Shown here: one piece after another, positions 28,448 through 37,674 of the stretch
Layout: each line of letters opens with the position of its first letter
How positions within the stretch are numbered: position 1 is the first letter of the stretch
NCBI GenBank assembly: GCA_910575545.1
Contig: CAJTFH010000011.1
Coordinates: forward strand, 31,738-95,737
Reading direction: 5' to 3'
DNA from: Bacteroidales bacterium
GTDB taxonomy: Bacteria; Bacteroidota; Bacteroidia; Bacteroidales; Muribaculaceae
Length of the DNA: 64,000 nt
Position numbers and translations under genes: made by a program
Notes under the pieces: generated by a model
The model's input: only the letters and a program-made list of their open reading frames with translations
The model's database searches: none
What the model was told of the DNA's origin: nothing

Positions 28448-28508
28448 TGCGTTATATTCCGACTTCCCTAAGTGCGTTTTGTATTTAACTCCAAGGCTTA
28501 AACAGCCT

Positions 28509-31295
28509 CTAAAAAATCCTCTGCTGCCCATTTATCTCATCGCGGAGCTCATCATCCGACACTTCCTCTTCAGGCATATCCGCGGCACTGTCATCTTGGG
28601 CACCAACGTTGTCAGCAGCCTCCTCTTCAGCATAGGCGGCAGATTCATTCGGTTCTATTTCCGCAACCTTGTCTATGACGAACATCGTCAGCCGTTTCCC
28701 CTTGGCCTTAAATGATTTGGTTCCGATAAACTCGGCGGCGTCAACAACAAACGGCTCGCGGAAAGCGTCTGCCCCCCCGAAACTGATCTCAAACCGAGCT
28801 CCCGGAGTATCGGTCAGAAGAATCAGTTCCGAAGCGTTATTCTCCCCGATAAACCGCTGCTTTTTGTTAGAAAGCTCGAAAGTGAACCGTTTTATATACG
28901 GATACCCCTGGTCGGCATCGTTCAATATGGCTGTCCACACATGGTTGGGACGGAATTTTTCAATCCGCAATATATTGTCGTCATAGTGGTTGGCCGCATC
29001 AAACGTCGTCATATAGTATTCACCGGTGTTTGTAACAACCAACACCAGGTCTTCACCTCCGAACTCTCCGAGATACTCCCCGCGCCCGTCATAGTTAAGC
29101 CGTAACACATCGGGGTCGAACCAGACCTTCCTTCCGCCCAAAGTCGAAGTTCCTTTCTCCTTGAGGCTGAAACGGTGCACCTCGTTACGGGTCACTATAT
29201 TCCCCTGTGACTGTTTCCCCTTGATAGCCAACTCGCTAAAATCAACATCAAACTGCAACGTCTTCAGGCGCGGTTTCGGCTTCAGTGTCACCTTCACAAC
29301 CTCAGCCTCTCCGTTTGGATTGGCCGAGAACCAGGCAATGCGTGAATTCGGCTTACCCTGGGTCAGGTTATACTCCTTGTCGCGGGTCATCCCCGTAACG
29401 GCAAAACGCTTCATAAAGAATGTCCCGCCACGGCCATCCTGATAAATCACATTGTAGATGGTCCGCGTGTCATTACGCATGAACAGGCCTATATGTCTGA
29501 TATTTTTCCCTACAAACAGTTTCTCCGCAACGCGCACAACCTTATAACGGCCGTCATTGTAGAAAATGATAACATCGTCAAGCTCCGAACAGTTAAACAA
29601 AAACTCGTCTTTCTTCAAAGCCGTGCCGATAAATCCCTCCTCGCGGTTAAAATATAGCTTCTCATTAGCCTCGGCAACCCGTGAAGCCTCAATGTTATCG
29701 AATCCGCGTATGACAGTGCGGCGCGGATACTTATGGCCATATTTCTCTTTCAGCCCCTCAAACCACTCGATTGCGACCTCTGTCATATGTGCCAGCTTGT
29801 CGAGAATCCCTTCTATCCGCTCATTGTAAAGGGCTATCTGTCGGTCAGCCTCGTCGGAGTTGAACTTAAGAATGCGCTTCATCCTGATCTCAAGCAGTTT
29901 CTTCACATCCTCCTCGTCAATATCGCGCTGCAACTTGGGCAGGAACGGTTCAAGGCGTCCACGCAAATGAACTATGACCTTCTCAAGCGTCTCCCCCTGC
30001 TCGAACTCCTTGTCTTTATACATCCGCTCCTCTATGAAGATACGCTCCAGCGAAGCGAAATGCAGCTGTTCGCGCACCTCGCCGAGCTGTATCTGCAATT
30101 CCCGGCGCAAAAGCTCCCTGGTGCGGTCGGCGCTATGGCGCAACAGATCACTTACCGTGAGAAAATGCGGCTTCTTATCGGAAATCACACAGCAGTTGGG
30201 CGATATGGCTACCTCACAGTCTGTAAAAGCATAAAGGGCGTCTATAGCCTTGTCCGAAGAGGTGCCAGGCAAAAGATGAACCAATATGTTGGCATGTTCC
30301 GCCGTATTGTCATCAACCTTACGTATTTTGATTTTCCCCTTTTCAAATGCCTTCAATATCGAATCGATTACCACACGGGTAGTCTTGCCATAAGGGATTT
30401 CCGTCACAGCAAGCGTCTTATTGTCAATCTTATCGATTTTGGCACGCACTTTCACTGTCCCACCTCGCTCACCATCATTATAACGGCTGACATCGATATA
30501 GCCGCCGGTGGCGAAATCGGGATAGAGCGAAAACTCCTCGCCGCGCAGATAAGCCACACAGGCATCGAGTATTTCATTGAAATTGTGGGGCAGAATCTTC
30601 GACGACAGCCCAACCGCAATACCTTCCACCCCCTGGAAAAGCAGCAGTGGAAACTTCACAGGCAACGTCACCGGCTCTTTGTTGCGCCCGTCATACGACG
30701 GCACCCAGTCGGTTATCTTCCCGTTATAGAGCGTGTCAAGGGCAAATGCCGACAACCTGGCCTCGATATAACGGCCGGCGGCGGCATCGTCACCGGTCAG
30801 GATATTTCCCCAGTTACCCTGGGTATCCACCAGCAGTTCTTTCTGGCCTAGCTGCACCAGCGCGTCTTTGATAGATGCGTCGCCATGAGGATGATACTGC
30901 ATCGTGTTGCCCACGATGTTGGCGACTTTTATAAAACGCCCGTCATCAAGGGTCTTCATCGAATGCATGATGCGGCGTTGAACCGGCTTGAAGCCATCAT
31001 CTATGTGCGGCACGGCACGCTCCAGAATCACATACGACGCATAGTCGAGAAACCAGCTACGATACATCCCGCCCAGCCTGAGCCTTGCAGCTTCAGTGCC
31101 TATCGTAGGCGGAAGGTTCACAGTCTCCTCCTCAATGGTTTCCGCCGCCTCATCGGCATCGGCTGAAACCCCTACGGCATCAACCGCACCGGCAGCCGCA
31201 GGGCTTGCCCCCCCGGCCGCGCCGGAATCCAATCCCTCATTCTCAGTATTGTTTATCTCAGACACACCCTTCAGGTCTTCATCAGCCATCTGCAC
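28509..31295 (-). CDS. parC: DNA topoisomerase IV subunit A (ParC/GyrA family)
   Basis: The 928-residue protein has the type IIA breakage-reunion domain: LERAVPHIDDGFKPVQRRIMHSM, GNTMQYHPHGDASIKDALVQLGQ and AAAGRYIEARLSAFA, where the Tyr is the DNA-attacking residue. A coiled-coil region and a C-terminal beta-pinwheel follow (GRYKVVRVAEKLFVGKNIRHIGLF, DGRGGTFFMKRFAVTGM). The C-terminal pattern and length match the Bacteroidetes ParC rather than GyrA. An acidic tail (EEAADNVGAQDDSAADMPEEEVSDDE) ends it. Start at 31295 or the ATG two codons later cannot be separated. It decatenates chromosomes. Confidence 0.93.
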   Translation of the reverse strand: MQMADEDLKGVSEINNTENEGLDSGAAGGASPAAAGAVDAVGVSADADEAAETIEEETVNLPPTIGTEAARLRLGGMYRSWFLDYASYVILERAVPHIDDGFKPVQRRIMHSMKTLDDGRFIKVANIVGNTMQYHPHGDASIKDALVQLGQKELLVDTQGNWGNILTGDDAAAGRYIEARLSAFALDTLYNGKITDWVPSYDGRNKEPVTLPVKFPLLLFQGVEGIAVGLSSKILPHNFNEILDACVAYLRGEEFSLYPDFATGGYIDVSRYNDGERGGTVKVRAKIDKIDNKTLAVTEIPYGKTTRVVIDSILKAFEKGKIKIRKVDDNTAEHANILVHLLPGTSSDKAIDALYAFTDCEVAISPNCCVISDKKPHFLTVSDLLRHSADRTRELLRRELQIQLGEVREQLHFASLERIFIEERMYKDKEFEQGETLEKVIVHLRGRLEPFLPKLQRDIDEEDVKKLLEIRMKRILKFNSDEADRQIALYNERIEGILDKLAHMTEVAIEWFEGLKEKYGHKYPRRTVIRGFDNIEASRVAEANEKLYFNREEGFIGTALKKDEFLFNCSELDDVIIFYNDGRYKVVRVAEKLFVGKNIRHIGLFMRNDTRTIYNVIYQDGRGGTFFMKRFAVTGMTRDKEYNLTQGKPNSRIAWFSANPNGEAEVVKVTLKPKPRLKTLQFDVDFSELAIKGKQSQGNIVTRNEVHRFSLKEKGTSTLGGRKVWFDPDVLRLNYDGRGEYLGEFGGEDLVLVVTNTGEYYMTTFDAANHYDDNILRIEKFRPNHVWTAILNDADQGYPYIKRFTFELSNKKQRFIGENNASELILLTDTPGARFEISFGGADAFREPFVVDAAEFIGTKSFKAKGKRLTMFVIDKVAEIEPNESAAYAEEEAADNVGAQDDSAADMPEEEVSDDELRDEINGQQRIF

Positions 31296-31363
31296 ACTCG
31301 CTCTTCATTGGTTATTATCAATCACCCCACTCAGGGCATCACCCCCTCTCCACTCCACCCCCA

Positions 31364-31371
31364 CAAAGTTA
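31364..31371 (-). promoter_or_regulatory. -7 element for parC
   Basis: On the minus strand TAACTTTG fits TAnnTTTG and lies about 70 bases before the parC start. No clean -33 TTTG at 20 bases is seen. Confidence 0.5.
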
Positions 31372-31392
31372 CAAAAAATCCCACACAAAAAA

Positions 31393-31424
31393 TTTGCGCA
31401 CTCAAAAAAATATCCGTAATTTTG
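31393..31424 (+). promoter_or_regulatory. Consensus promoter of rpsU
   Basis: TTTG (31393-31396), exactly 20 bases, then TAATTTTG (31417-31424). The gene starts about 50 bases downstream. Confidence 0.85.
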
Positions 31425-31476
31425 CCCCGCTAAAAGAAGCCGAAAATCAAAACATTAAAAATATAAAACCACAAAA

Positions 31477-31668
31477 ATGATTATCGTACAAGTTAAAGAA
31501 GGCGACAACATCGAGAAAGCTCTCAAAAAATTCAAACGCAAATTTGAAAAAACCGGCATCGTGAAAGAACTGCGCAGCCGTCAGGCATTTGAAAAGCCCT
31601 CTGTCACCAACCGCAAAAAGATGATGAAGGCTGTCTACGTGCAGAAACTGCGCCTTGTCGAGGAATAA
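31477..31668 (+). CDS. rpsU: 30S ribosomal protein S21
   Basis: The 63-residue basic protein reads MIIVQVKEGDNIEKALKKF and then RKFEKTGIVKELRSRQAFEKPSVTNRKKMMKAVYV, the S21 pattern. It binds the 30S platform near the 16S 3' end. In Bacteroidetes S21 is tied to the reduced use of Shine-Dalgarno sequences. It has its own strong promoter. Confidence 0.97.
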   Translation: MIIVQVKEGDNIEKALKKFKRKFEKTGIVKELRSRQAFEKPSVTNRKKMMKAVYVQKLRLVEE

Positions 31669-31758
31669 TAGCTGAGGCATTTGTCCCGGTTGCCGGTGTG
31701 TTTTAATCGCCATACGGCAAGCGGGCATGTTTTTTTATCACTATTTTTCTGTCCGATA

Positions 31759-31790
31759 TTTGGATATTTCAAAAGATTGCCCTAACTTCG
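31759..31790 (+). promoter_or_regulatory. Promoter of the xerC-like/hpf genes
   Basis: TTTG (31759-31762), exactly 20 bases, then TAACTTCG (31783-31790), one mismatch from TAnnTTTG. The recombinase ATG lies 52 bases on. Confidence 0.75.
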
Positions 31791-31842
31791 TGAACAGGCT
31801 GCGGCCAAAGCCGCCATCGGTTGACCTTTTCACGGAGCGACA

Positions 31843-32763
31843 ATGTTGATAAACTCATTTTTGACATATCTGCGGTGTGAGCTGAACTATTCGGCTCACA
31901 CCGTTTCGTCATATTCCATCGACCTCCGGCAATTCGCATCGTTCATAACCGGAGGAAAGACAGACTGCTTCGACCCTCTCCAATGCACCCCTTCCGACAT
32001 AAGGGCATGGATAATCGACCTGGCCGAAAAAGAGGCAGCCACCCACATCTCAATCCGAAGGAAGGTAAGCGCCCTGAGCTCATTTTTCAGATTCCTGATG
32101 CGGCGCGGACTCATACGCACCAATCCGGCATCAGAAGTCCCCTTGGCCAAAACGCCGAAACGCCTCCCGGTCTTCATCCGGCCTGGGGAAATGGAAGAAA
32201 TAATAGACTACAGCAACGCAGTGTCGCAACGCATCGGAGCTTTCACCCAAGTCAGAGACAGCCTCATTATCCTGATGCTCTACACCACAGGAATCCGCAG
32301 GGCAGAGTTGATCTCGCTCCTCGATGCGGATGTAGACCTTTCGAGAGGCGAACTAAAGGTGCTCGGAAAGCGTAATAAGGAAAGGATAATACCATTCGGC
32401 AGCGAACTTGCAGAGGCAATAAACCACTACCGTGCAATCAGGGCAAGAGACACCGGTCACACACGCCCTGAAACATTCTTCATCCGTCCAAACGGAGAAC
32501 CTCTCTACCCGATGCTCGTGGAGCGCATCGTAAAGCAAGCCCTCACCGGCCACACAGCAGCCTCGCGCCTCTCCCCACACACTCTCCGCCACTCTTTCGC
32601 CTCAGACATGCTAAACAACGGAGCCGACCTGACAAGTGTGCAGCAGCTGCTGGGACACGAATCATTAGCCACCACACAGGTTTATACACATATAACCTAC
32701 CGAGAACTAAAACAAAATTATCAACTTGCGCATCCCCGCGCACAAAAACATCAAGGAGGATAA
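31843..32763 (+). CDS. xerC: Tyrosine recombinase, XerC-like
   Basis: The 306-residue protein has an N-terminal SAM-like core-binding domain (FLTYLRCELNYSAHTVSSYSIDLRQFASF, about 5-100) and a C-terminal catalytic domain. Catalytic residues are visible: Arg in TTGIRRAEL, Lys in VLGKRNKERIIPFG, His-x-x-Arg in LSPHTLRHSFASDML, His in LLGHESLATT, and Tyr in TQVYTHIT. Housekeeping Xer proteins resolve chromosome dimers at dif. A paralogue usually exists elsewhere in the genome, so XerC or XerD cannot be told apart strictly. It is followed 4 bp later by hpf, an arrangement I know from other Bacteroidetes. Confidence 0.9.
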   Translation: MLINSFLTYLRCELNYSAHTVSSYSIDLRQFASFITGGKTDCFDPLQCTPSDIRAWIIDLAEKEAATHISIRRKVSALSSFFRFLMRRGLIRTNPASEVPLAKTPKRLPVFIRPGEMEEIIDYSNAVSQRIGAFTQVRDSLIILMLYTTGIRRAELISLLDADVDLSRGELKVLGKRNKERIIPFGSELAEAINHYRAIRARDTGHTRPETFFIRPNGEPLYPMLVERIVKQALTGHTAASRLSPHTLRHSFASDMLNNGADLTSVQQLLGHESLATTQVYTHITYRELKQNYQLAHPRAQKHQGG

Positions 32764-32767
32764 CATT

Positions 32768-33055
32768 ATGGACGTAAGAATTCAAGCCATCCACTTCGAC
32801 GCCACCGAAAAACTTATCGCCTTCATCAACAAGAAAGCCGAGCGCATGGCCCGTCATAATTCCAACATATCGACTGTCGACGTAAAACTATCCGTCGTAA
32901 AACCGGAAACGGCCATGAACAAAGAGGCGGTAATCAAAGTAAACATCCCGCAAGATGAACTCGTGGCAACTAAAGTCGCCGACTCATTTGAAGAAGCCGT
33001 TGACCTCTGCCTCGAAGCCATAGAGCGCCAGCTCGAAAAACGCAAAAACGCCTGA
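32768..33055 (+). CDS. hpf: Ribosome hibernation-promoting factor (HPF/YfiA, short form)
   Basis: From ATG 32768 the 95-residue product (MDVRIQAIHFDATEKLIAFINKKAERMAR ... EEAVDLCLEAIERQLEKRKNA) is the short HPF/YfiA type. It binds the 30S decoding region and stabilises inactive ribosomes. The upstream ATG 32726 lies within xerC and is rejected. A strong AAGGAGGA, formed by the last xerC codons, precedes the start; this is unusual in the phylum. Confidence 0.92.
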   Translation: MDVRIQAIHFDATEKLIAFINKKAERMARHNSNISTVDVKLSVVKPETAMNKEAVIKVNIPQDELVATKVADSFEEAVDLCLEAIERQLEKRKNA

Positions 33056-33076
33056 TAGCCATCAGCCGATAATACC

Positions 33077-33115
33077 CGGCGCCGTGTCGATTTTTTTTTG
33101 ACACGGCGCCGTTTT
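33077..33115 (+). terminator. Terminator of the xerC-hpf operon
   Basis: CGGCGCCGTGTC (33077-33088) pairs perfectly with GACACGGCGCCG (33100-33111). The loop is T-rich and TTTT follows. Confidence 0.85.
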
Positions 33116-33147
33116 CACATCAGGATAGGCGAGGATTATGCCCGCAA

Positions 33148-34104
33148 TCAACCAATCACGGCATCAATCCCGGCCAACTCATCAGGAGTGAATCCCCCAT
33201 GGTCGAGACACTTGAGATTGTCGCGCAACTGCCCCACGGAACTGGCACCGACAATCACAGATGTCACCCCGTCCTTAGCCAACAACCACGACAACGACAT
33301 CTGCGCAAGCGATTGCCCGCGGCCCGTTGCCATCGCATCAAGCAGCCGGAGCTTCCCCACCAACTCCGGGGTAACATCCTCACGGTGAAGGAAAACTCCG
33401 CTTTTGGCAATCCGCGAATCTGCCGGAATCCCGTTAAGATAGCGGTTTGTCAGCAATCCCTGAGCCAAAGGTGAAAACGCTACGAAACCCAACCCCTGCT
33501 CTTTCAGCATTTTGAAATGATCCGCCTCAGGCTTCCGGTTAAGCATATTATATCTATCCTGGTAGACCAGACAATGCACATTCTGAGCCTCCATCATCTC
33601 ACATGCCCGGGCAGCCTTGTCGGCAGGATATTTCGACAGGCCCACATAAAGCGTTTTCCCCTGTTTGACCATATCTATCAGAGTCTGAACGGTCTCTTCC
33701 AAAGGCGTCTCGGGGCAATAACGGTGGCTGTAGAAAATATCGAAATAGTCCAGACCGGTTCTGCGCAGACTTTGTTCAATACTCGCCATAAGATACTTAC
33801 GTGAACCGCCATCGCCATACGGACCCTCCCACATCAGATGCCCCGCTTTAGAAGCCACTACGATCTCATCGCGGTGACTCCCCAGCCCCTGCCGCATTAT
33901 CCTGCCGAAATTCTCCTCGGCACTCCCCGGGGGCGGCCCATAATTATTTGCGAGGTCGAAATAGGTTACACCTGAACTGAAAGCCTCGAAAGCCACCTCC
34001 TTGGCCGTAGCAAAACAATCCGTATCGCCGAAATTATGCCACATCCCCAACGACACCACCGGAAGCCTTAAACCGCTCCTTCCACAGAATCTATATTCCA
34101 TCAT
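33148..34104 (-). CDS. Aldo/keto reductase (YghZ/voltage-gated channel beta-subunit type)
   Basis: The 318-residue protein is an AKR TIM barrel: SGLRLPVVSLGMWHNFGD, YFDLANNYGPPPGSAEENFGRIM (Asp and Tyr of the tetrad), VASKAGHLMWEGPYGDGGSRKYL (Lys) and DYFDIFYSHRYCPETPLEET (His). The SAEENFG loop and MWEGPYGDGG insert are those of the YghZ/L-glyceraldehyde-3-phosphate reductase group. NADPH is the expected cofactor. The physiological substrate cannot be read from the sequence. It stands alone with its own -7 element. Confidence 0.92.
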   Translation of the reverse strand: MMEYRFCGRSGLRLPVVSLGMWHNFGDTDCFATAKEVAFEAFSSGVTYFDLANNYGPPPGSAEENFGRIMRQGLGSHRDEIVVASKAGHLMWEGPYGDGGSRKYLMASIEQSLRRTGLDYFDIFYSHRYCPETPLEETVQTLIDMVKQGKTLYVGLSKYPADKAARACEMMEAQNVHCLVYQDRYNMLNRKPEADHFKMLKEQGLGFVAFSPLAQGLLTNRYLNGIPADSRIAKSGVFLHREDVTPELVGKLRLLDAMATGRGQSLAQMSLSWLLAKDGVTSVIVGASSVGQLRDNLKCLDHGGFTPDELAGIDAVIG

Positions 34105-34188
34105 CCGTTTCGATTAGGTAAATTAGTCAACAATCTCTAAGTCAATCACATCTATAAGTTGTTATAATCCAGCCTTCACCCCACACTG

Positions 34189-34196
34189 CAAATATA
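34189..34196 (-). promoter_or_regulatory. -7 element for the aldo/keto reductase gene
   Basis: On the minus strand TATATTTG fits TAnnTTTG and lies about 85 bases before the ATG. Confidence 0.5.
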
Positions 34197-34259
34197 GCAA
34201 ACATATTCCACCCGCCACCAGCTCTTGCGCCATTAAATCCCACCCCCGACTGCAACAAT

Positions 34260-34299
34260 AAAGGCGCCATTCCCATATTCCCGGGAACAACGCCTTTTT
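34260..34299 (-). terminator. Terminator of the GH76-GH125 unit
   Basis: AAAGGCG plus TTCCC pairs with GGGAA plus CGCCTTT, with 3-base internal bulges. It lies downstream of the GH125 stop in the leftward direction. Confidence 0.65.
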
Positions 34300-34510
34300 G
34301 AAGGTCATCTGCAGTCTTTCTACAACGTCTTCTTTACCATAACTCTTTCATACTAACCTAAAATCTAACCTTATCCTTTAGTCTGCAAATGACATATCTT
34401 AATAATCGAAATCCATTCATATCAAGAGTAGAAATCGCCTATTGTCATCAATCTATCATCAATCTATCAAATTAATCTTCAATCGGCATTTGCCATCAAC
34501 CAACATGGAA

Positions 34511-35995
34511 TCAGGCTTCTATCGAATTGAGCAAGTCAATTTTCCCTTCCTTGACGAGCTTCATTATCAACTCGCCGAAAAGAGTGTTCTGCCATGCGAA
34601 CCATTCGCGGGTGAAATCATCTGGATTATCAACATTAAACGACTCATGCATGAATCCCTTGCCGGCATCGGTGTTGAGCAACATTGTCAGACACTCCTTG
34701 ATTTCATTATCATCGGTCGAAGTGAACGCTTTCATCATGATGCTCATCGGCCAGGCCATGTCATAGCCGATATGCGGGCCACCTATGCCCTCACCCTTCT
34801 CCCCACGGAAGAAATACGGGTTGCTGTCGCTCCACACGAAACGGCGCGTATTCTGGTATATCGGGTCGTTGACATCCATCTCATCAAGATAAGGCATTGC
34901 AAGAAGGCTGGGCACATTAGCATCATCCATCAGCAGATGGTTGCCGAATCCGTCAACCTCGAAAGCATAAATAGTGCCGAATTCCGGATGATTATATGTG
35001 GCATGTTTCTTAAGGGCTGTTTCTACCTCGTCGGCCAAGGCGGTGCATTTGGCGGCAAAATCAGGCTTCCCGTTAACCTCCTCGAGAATCTCTGCAGCCT
35101 TGCGGAGCGAAGCCACGGCAAAGAAATTCGACGGAACAAGGAACTGGAGCGTGGTAGCGTCGTCAGACGGACGGAAACTCGAAACTATCAGACCGCAAGG
35201 TTTCACCGGAGCACCCCAACCGTCATTGTTGAGAGTATCGAGAGCCCGCTCGGTCTTACGCTGGAAACGGTATGACCCTTTCCCCTCTTTCCTCTGCTGC
35301 TCAACGAAAGTGGCATATATCTTCTCCATAGCTTCCAGCCATTCCTCATCGAAGATTGAAGCGTCGCCGGTCACCTTCCAATATTCATAGGCAAGGCGCA
35401 ACGGATAGCAGAGCGAATCGATTTCCCATTTGCGTTCATGCAGTTCCGGCTTCATGTCGGTCAGGTCGCTCATCCAGTTGCCGCCTGTCGGGCCGTCGTT
35501 AAATGCATTGGCATACGGATCGATGATTATGCATTTGAACTGGCGGCGGATAACACCCTCGAGCATATCTTTCAGCTCTTTGTCTTCATTGGCGAACTGC
35601 ACATAAGGCCATACCTGTGCTCCCGAATCACGCAGCCACATGGCATGGATATCCCCGGTATACACAAACGTGTCGTTTTTCCCGTCGGCACCTTTGCGGA
35701 AATGCACAGTGGTGTCTATCGTGTTGGGGAAACAGTTCTCAAACATCCACGCCAGTTTTTTGTTGGTAAGCATCGCCTTCACACGGGCAATCTGCTTCTC
35801 AACCTCTTTAGAATGGAACAGGCGCTCGCTTTTGGGCGGGCGGTTGGTGATGCTGTAATCGGGTTTAACCGCCACAGCGGTGTTGTCGGCGGCGCAGACC
35901 GGAGCACCGGCGGCAGAAGCGGCAAAGCCGGTCATAAGCGACGCGGCGGCGGCCAAAGAGATGGATAGTTGTCTCATGTTATTACGTTCTTTCAT
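34511..35995 (-). CDS. GH125 exo-alpha-1,6-mannosidase
   Basis: The 494-residue protein has a signal peptide (about 1-28) and the GH125 (former DUF1237) barrel: FVYTGDIHAMWLRDSGAQVWPYVQF, NAFNDGPTGGNWMSDLTDM, ERKWEIDSLCYPLRLAY, GLIVSSFRPSDDATTLQFLVPSNFFAV, FVWSDSNPYFFRG and GIGGPHIGYDMAWPMSIMMKA. Members remove alpha-1,6-linked mannose from non-reducing ends with inversion. It probably acts in the periplasm. ATG 35977 (MRQLS) is an alternative start that gives a tidier signal peptide. It is the partner of the GH76 gene 256 bp upstream on the same strand. Confidence 0.93.
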   Translation of the reverse strand: MKERNNMRQLSISLAAAASLMTGFAASAAGAPVCAADNTAVAVKPDYSITNRPPKSERLFHSKEVEKQIARVKAMLTNKKLAWMFENCFPNTIDTTVHFRKGADGKNDTFVYTGDIHAMWLRDSGAQVWPYVQFANEDKELKDMLEGVIRRQFKCIIIDPYANAFNDGPTGGNWMSDLTDMKPELHERKWEIDSLCYPLRLAYEYWKVTGDASIFDEEWLEAMEKIYATFVEQQRKEGKGSYRFQRKTERALDTLNNDGWGAPVKPCGLIVSSFRPSDDATTLQFLVPSNFFAVASLRKAAEILEEVNGKPDFAAKCTALADEVETALKKHATYNHPEFGTIYAFEVDGFGNHLLMDDANVPSLLAMPYLDEMDVNDPIYQNTRRFVWSDSNPYFFRGEKGEGIGGPHIGYDMAWPMSIMMKAFTSTDDNEIKECLTMLLNTDAGKGFMHESFNVDNPDDFTREWFAWQNTLFGELIMKLVKEGKIDLLNSIEA

Positions 35996-36180
35996 TTTTC
36001 TACTTGGTTATGACGGAGGTGATGAATGTCACTCACGGCTAATGCCGCTTTCTTGATTCGGCCGGAAATTGAGTTGTGTCGAAATTCGACCAGCTCCTTT
36101 TTGGCATCCTGATGGAAAGGGCGTTGTCAGTAATCGTAAAGCGCTTTGTCTTAGCGAAGAGTCCGACTGGCGACTACCCG

Positions 36181-36206
36181 GATGAGCCGTTATGACGCAC
36201 ACCCTC
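36181..36206. repeat. Second copy of a 16-base word found in the rpoB-rpoC hairpin
   Basis: GATGAGCCGTTATGAC (36181-36196) is identical to 11108-11123 and is followed by a similar C-rich tail. Here the complementary arm is missing. It lies in the spacer between GH76 and GH125. Confidence 0.5.
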
Positions 36207-36251
36207 GTTTTCCGGCGTGTAAATGAATTTTTGGTTATGAGGTGAGGTGTG

Positions 36252-37463
36252 TTATTCTTTCGACGAAAAATATGATGCGGCTATTGCTTGCATTTCAACC
36301 ATCGCGGCCTGGGTAAGCAGCCATTTTTTCGCATCTTTGTCTTTACCGCTCCAATCCTCGTGGAAAAGTCCACACGATGTGTCGCGGGCATTATTCCAGG
36401 CGTAATCAAGGTTACGCACGAAATCATCCATATATTTGGGGTCGCCGTCAGTCCTATAAAGTTCGTCAAAACCACGCATCATCACTGCGGTGAACCACAC
36501 ATTTCCTTTTCCGACCAAAGGGAAATCTCCTTTCGCGTCTGTGGCCTTGCCGCTGAAAAAATGGCGGTGGGCCGATTCCGCAATCGAGCGGGCCTCGTCA
36601 AGATACCTCCCCTCGCCGGTCAGGCCATACAGCAACGAGGCCGACTGGAGCATCTGCCCGCTGTTATATGCATATTTGGCTTTACCGATACGGCCGTTCA
36701 GCGCCACATTGTCGAAGTAGAGGCAGTCGGTGGTGTCTTGCAGAGCCTGTTTTGTCCATTCGTAAAGTTCACGGCCGGCATCCAAATATGCGCTGTCGCC
36801 TGTGGCCTTGAAGAGCTTAAGGGCATAAACCGAGCCGGGAGCGTTGGAACAGGTGTTTTTACTATGCTTTTTCTGTTCGCACCAGTAGATTCCGTCGCCG
36901 AGCACTTCGTCTCTGCCGCTCTCGATAAAACCCCATATCATCTTCGCTTTATCAAGATAACCCTGGCGCCCGGTCGCAAGATACATATCAGTGAAGTCTA
37001 TGCCGAGCCACACATTATCGTCGTAGAAACGGTCGCTTGCCGGAGCGCTGTTAACATAAGAGGCATAAGCCGTGGGCTGGCGGGTGGCGTCGAGATAACG
37101 CTCCAGACCGGGAAGCACTTTCGTGTCAAGCATAACCATATAGGCCGAATCGCCGGTAGCGTCATAAAGGGCGCGCACGGCCGAAAACGTTCCGGAAAAG
37201 GGCCACAGATAAGAATACGGATTGCTCACGTTATGGTCATCACCTGCGAGATAGGTAGCTTTATATGAGGAATCATGGGGATAATTCTCCCTCAACAGAG
37301 ACTCGCCGTCGATTCCGTAATTCGAGTAGAGCGAATCAAGTGTCTCCTGCGCCATCATGGCATAGCGGTTCACCGGTTCTGCATCTGCCGACTTCTTGGC
37401 AGCAGAGCAAGCCGGAAGCGACAATGCAAGCAATGCAGGGCAGAATAGTAATAGCGGTTTCAT
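36252..37463 (-). CDS. GH76 endo-alpha-1,6-mannanase, probable periplasmic lipoprotein
   Basis: From ATG 37463 the 403-residue product has a lipobox (LPAC, Cys19) followed by SAAKK without acidic residues. This argues against the surface-export signal used by Bacteroidetes lipoproteins, so a periplasmic location is inferred. The GH76 alpha-toroid is clear: NPYSYLWPFSGTFSAVRALYDATG, RFYDDNVWLGIDFTDMY with the catalytic Asp pair D148-D149, KNTCSNAPGSVYALKLF, KYAYNSGQMLQSASLLYGLTG and VWFTAVMMRGFDELYR. An upstream extension to 37607 is open but non-homologous. It should cut alpha-1,6-mannan oligosaccharides for the adjacent GH125. Confidence 0.93.
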   Translation of the reverse strand: MKPLLLFCPALLALSLPACSAAKKSADAEPVNRYAMMAQETLDSLYSNYGIDGESLLRENYPHDSSYKATYLAGDDHNVSNPYSYLWPFSGTFSAVRALYDATGDSAYMVMLDTKVLPGLERYLDATRQPTAYASYVNSAPASDRFYDDNVWLGIDFTDMYLATGRQGYLDKAKMIWGFIESGRDEVLGDGIYWCEQKKHSKNTCSNAPGSVYALKLFKATGDSAYLDAGRELYEWTKQALQDTTDCLYFDNVALNGRIGKAKYAYNSGQMLQSASLLYGLTGEGRYLDEARSIAESAHRHFFSGKATDAKGDFPLVGKGNVWFTAVMMRGFDELYRTDGDPKYMDDFVRNLDYAWNNARDTSCGLFHEDWSGKDKDAKKWLLTQAAMVEMQAIAASYFSSKE

Positions 37464-37550
37464 GGATAACGTTTTTTGTGATAATGATGCCGGCTGGCTA
37501 CCGGCGGCGCAGACGTCATGGCAACACTCCGCGTCTGTTTTCCAACACCA

Positions 37551-37558
37551 CAAAGATA
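37551..37558 (-). promoter_or_regulatory. -7 element for the GH76-GH125 unit
   Basis: On the minus strand TATCTTTG fits TAnnTTTG, about 90 bases before the GH76 ATG and just downstream of the hybrid regulator gene. Confidence 0.55.
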
Positions 37559-37674
37559 CATCTGAATCCGCCCACAACATGTCTCCATTTACGCCGCAGA
37601 AGGCCACAGCGGCGCCATGGCGCTATTGTATACATTTCTGTCGCCATTCGGCACACTCCTCTTTCATCAAGATT

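Larger units (their letters stand above)
34105..34510. other. Spacer between aldo/keto reductase and GH125
   Basis: The 406-bp spacer holds the reductase promoter and a terminator. A short tandem repeat (TCATCAATCTA twice) lies near 34446-34467. Nothing else is recognised. Confidence 0.5.

Noticed and set aside
36288..37268. 326-residue plus-strand frame opposite GH76
   Set aside because: It is antisense to a clear GH76 gene and lacks any domain pattern.
37464..37607. N-terminal extension of the GH76 gene
   Set aside because: It is Cys/Trp-rich without homology sense, and a good lipoprotein signal begins at 37463.
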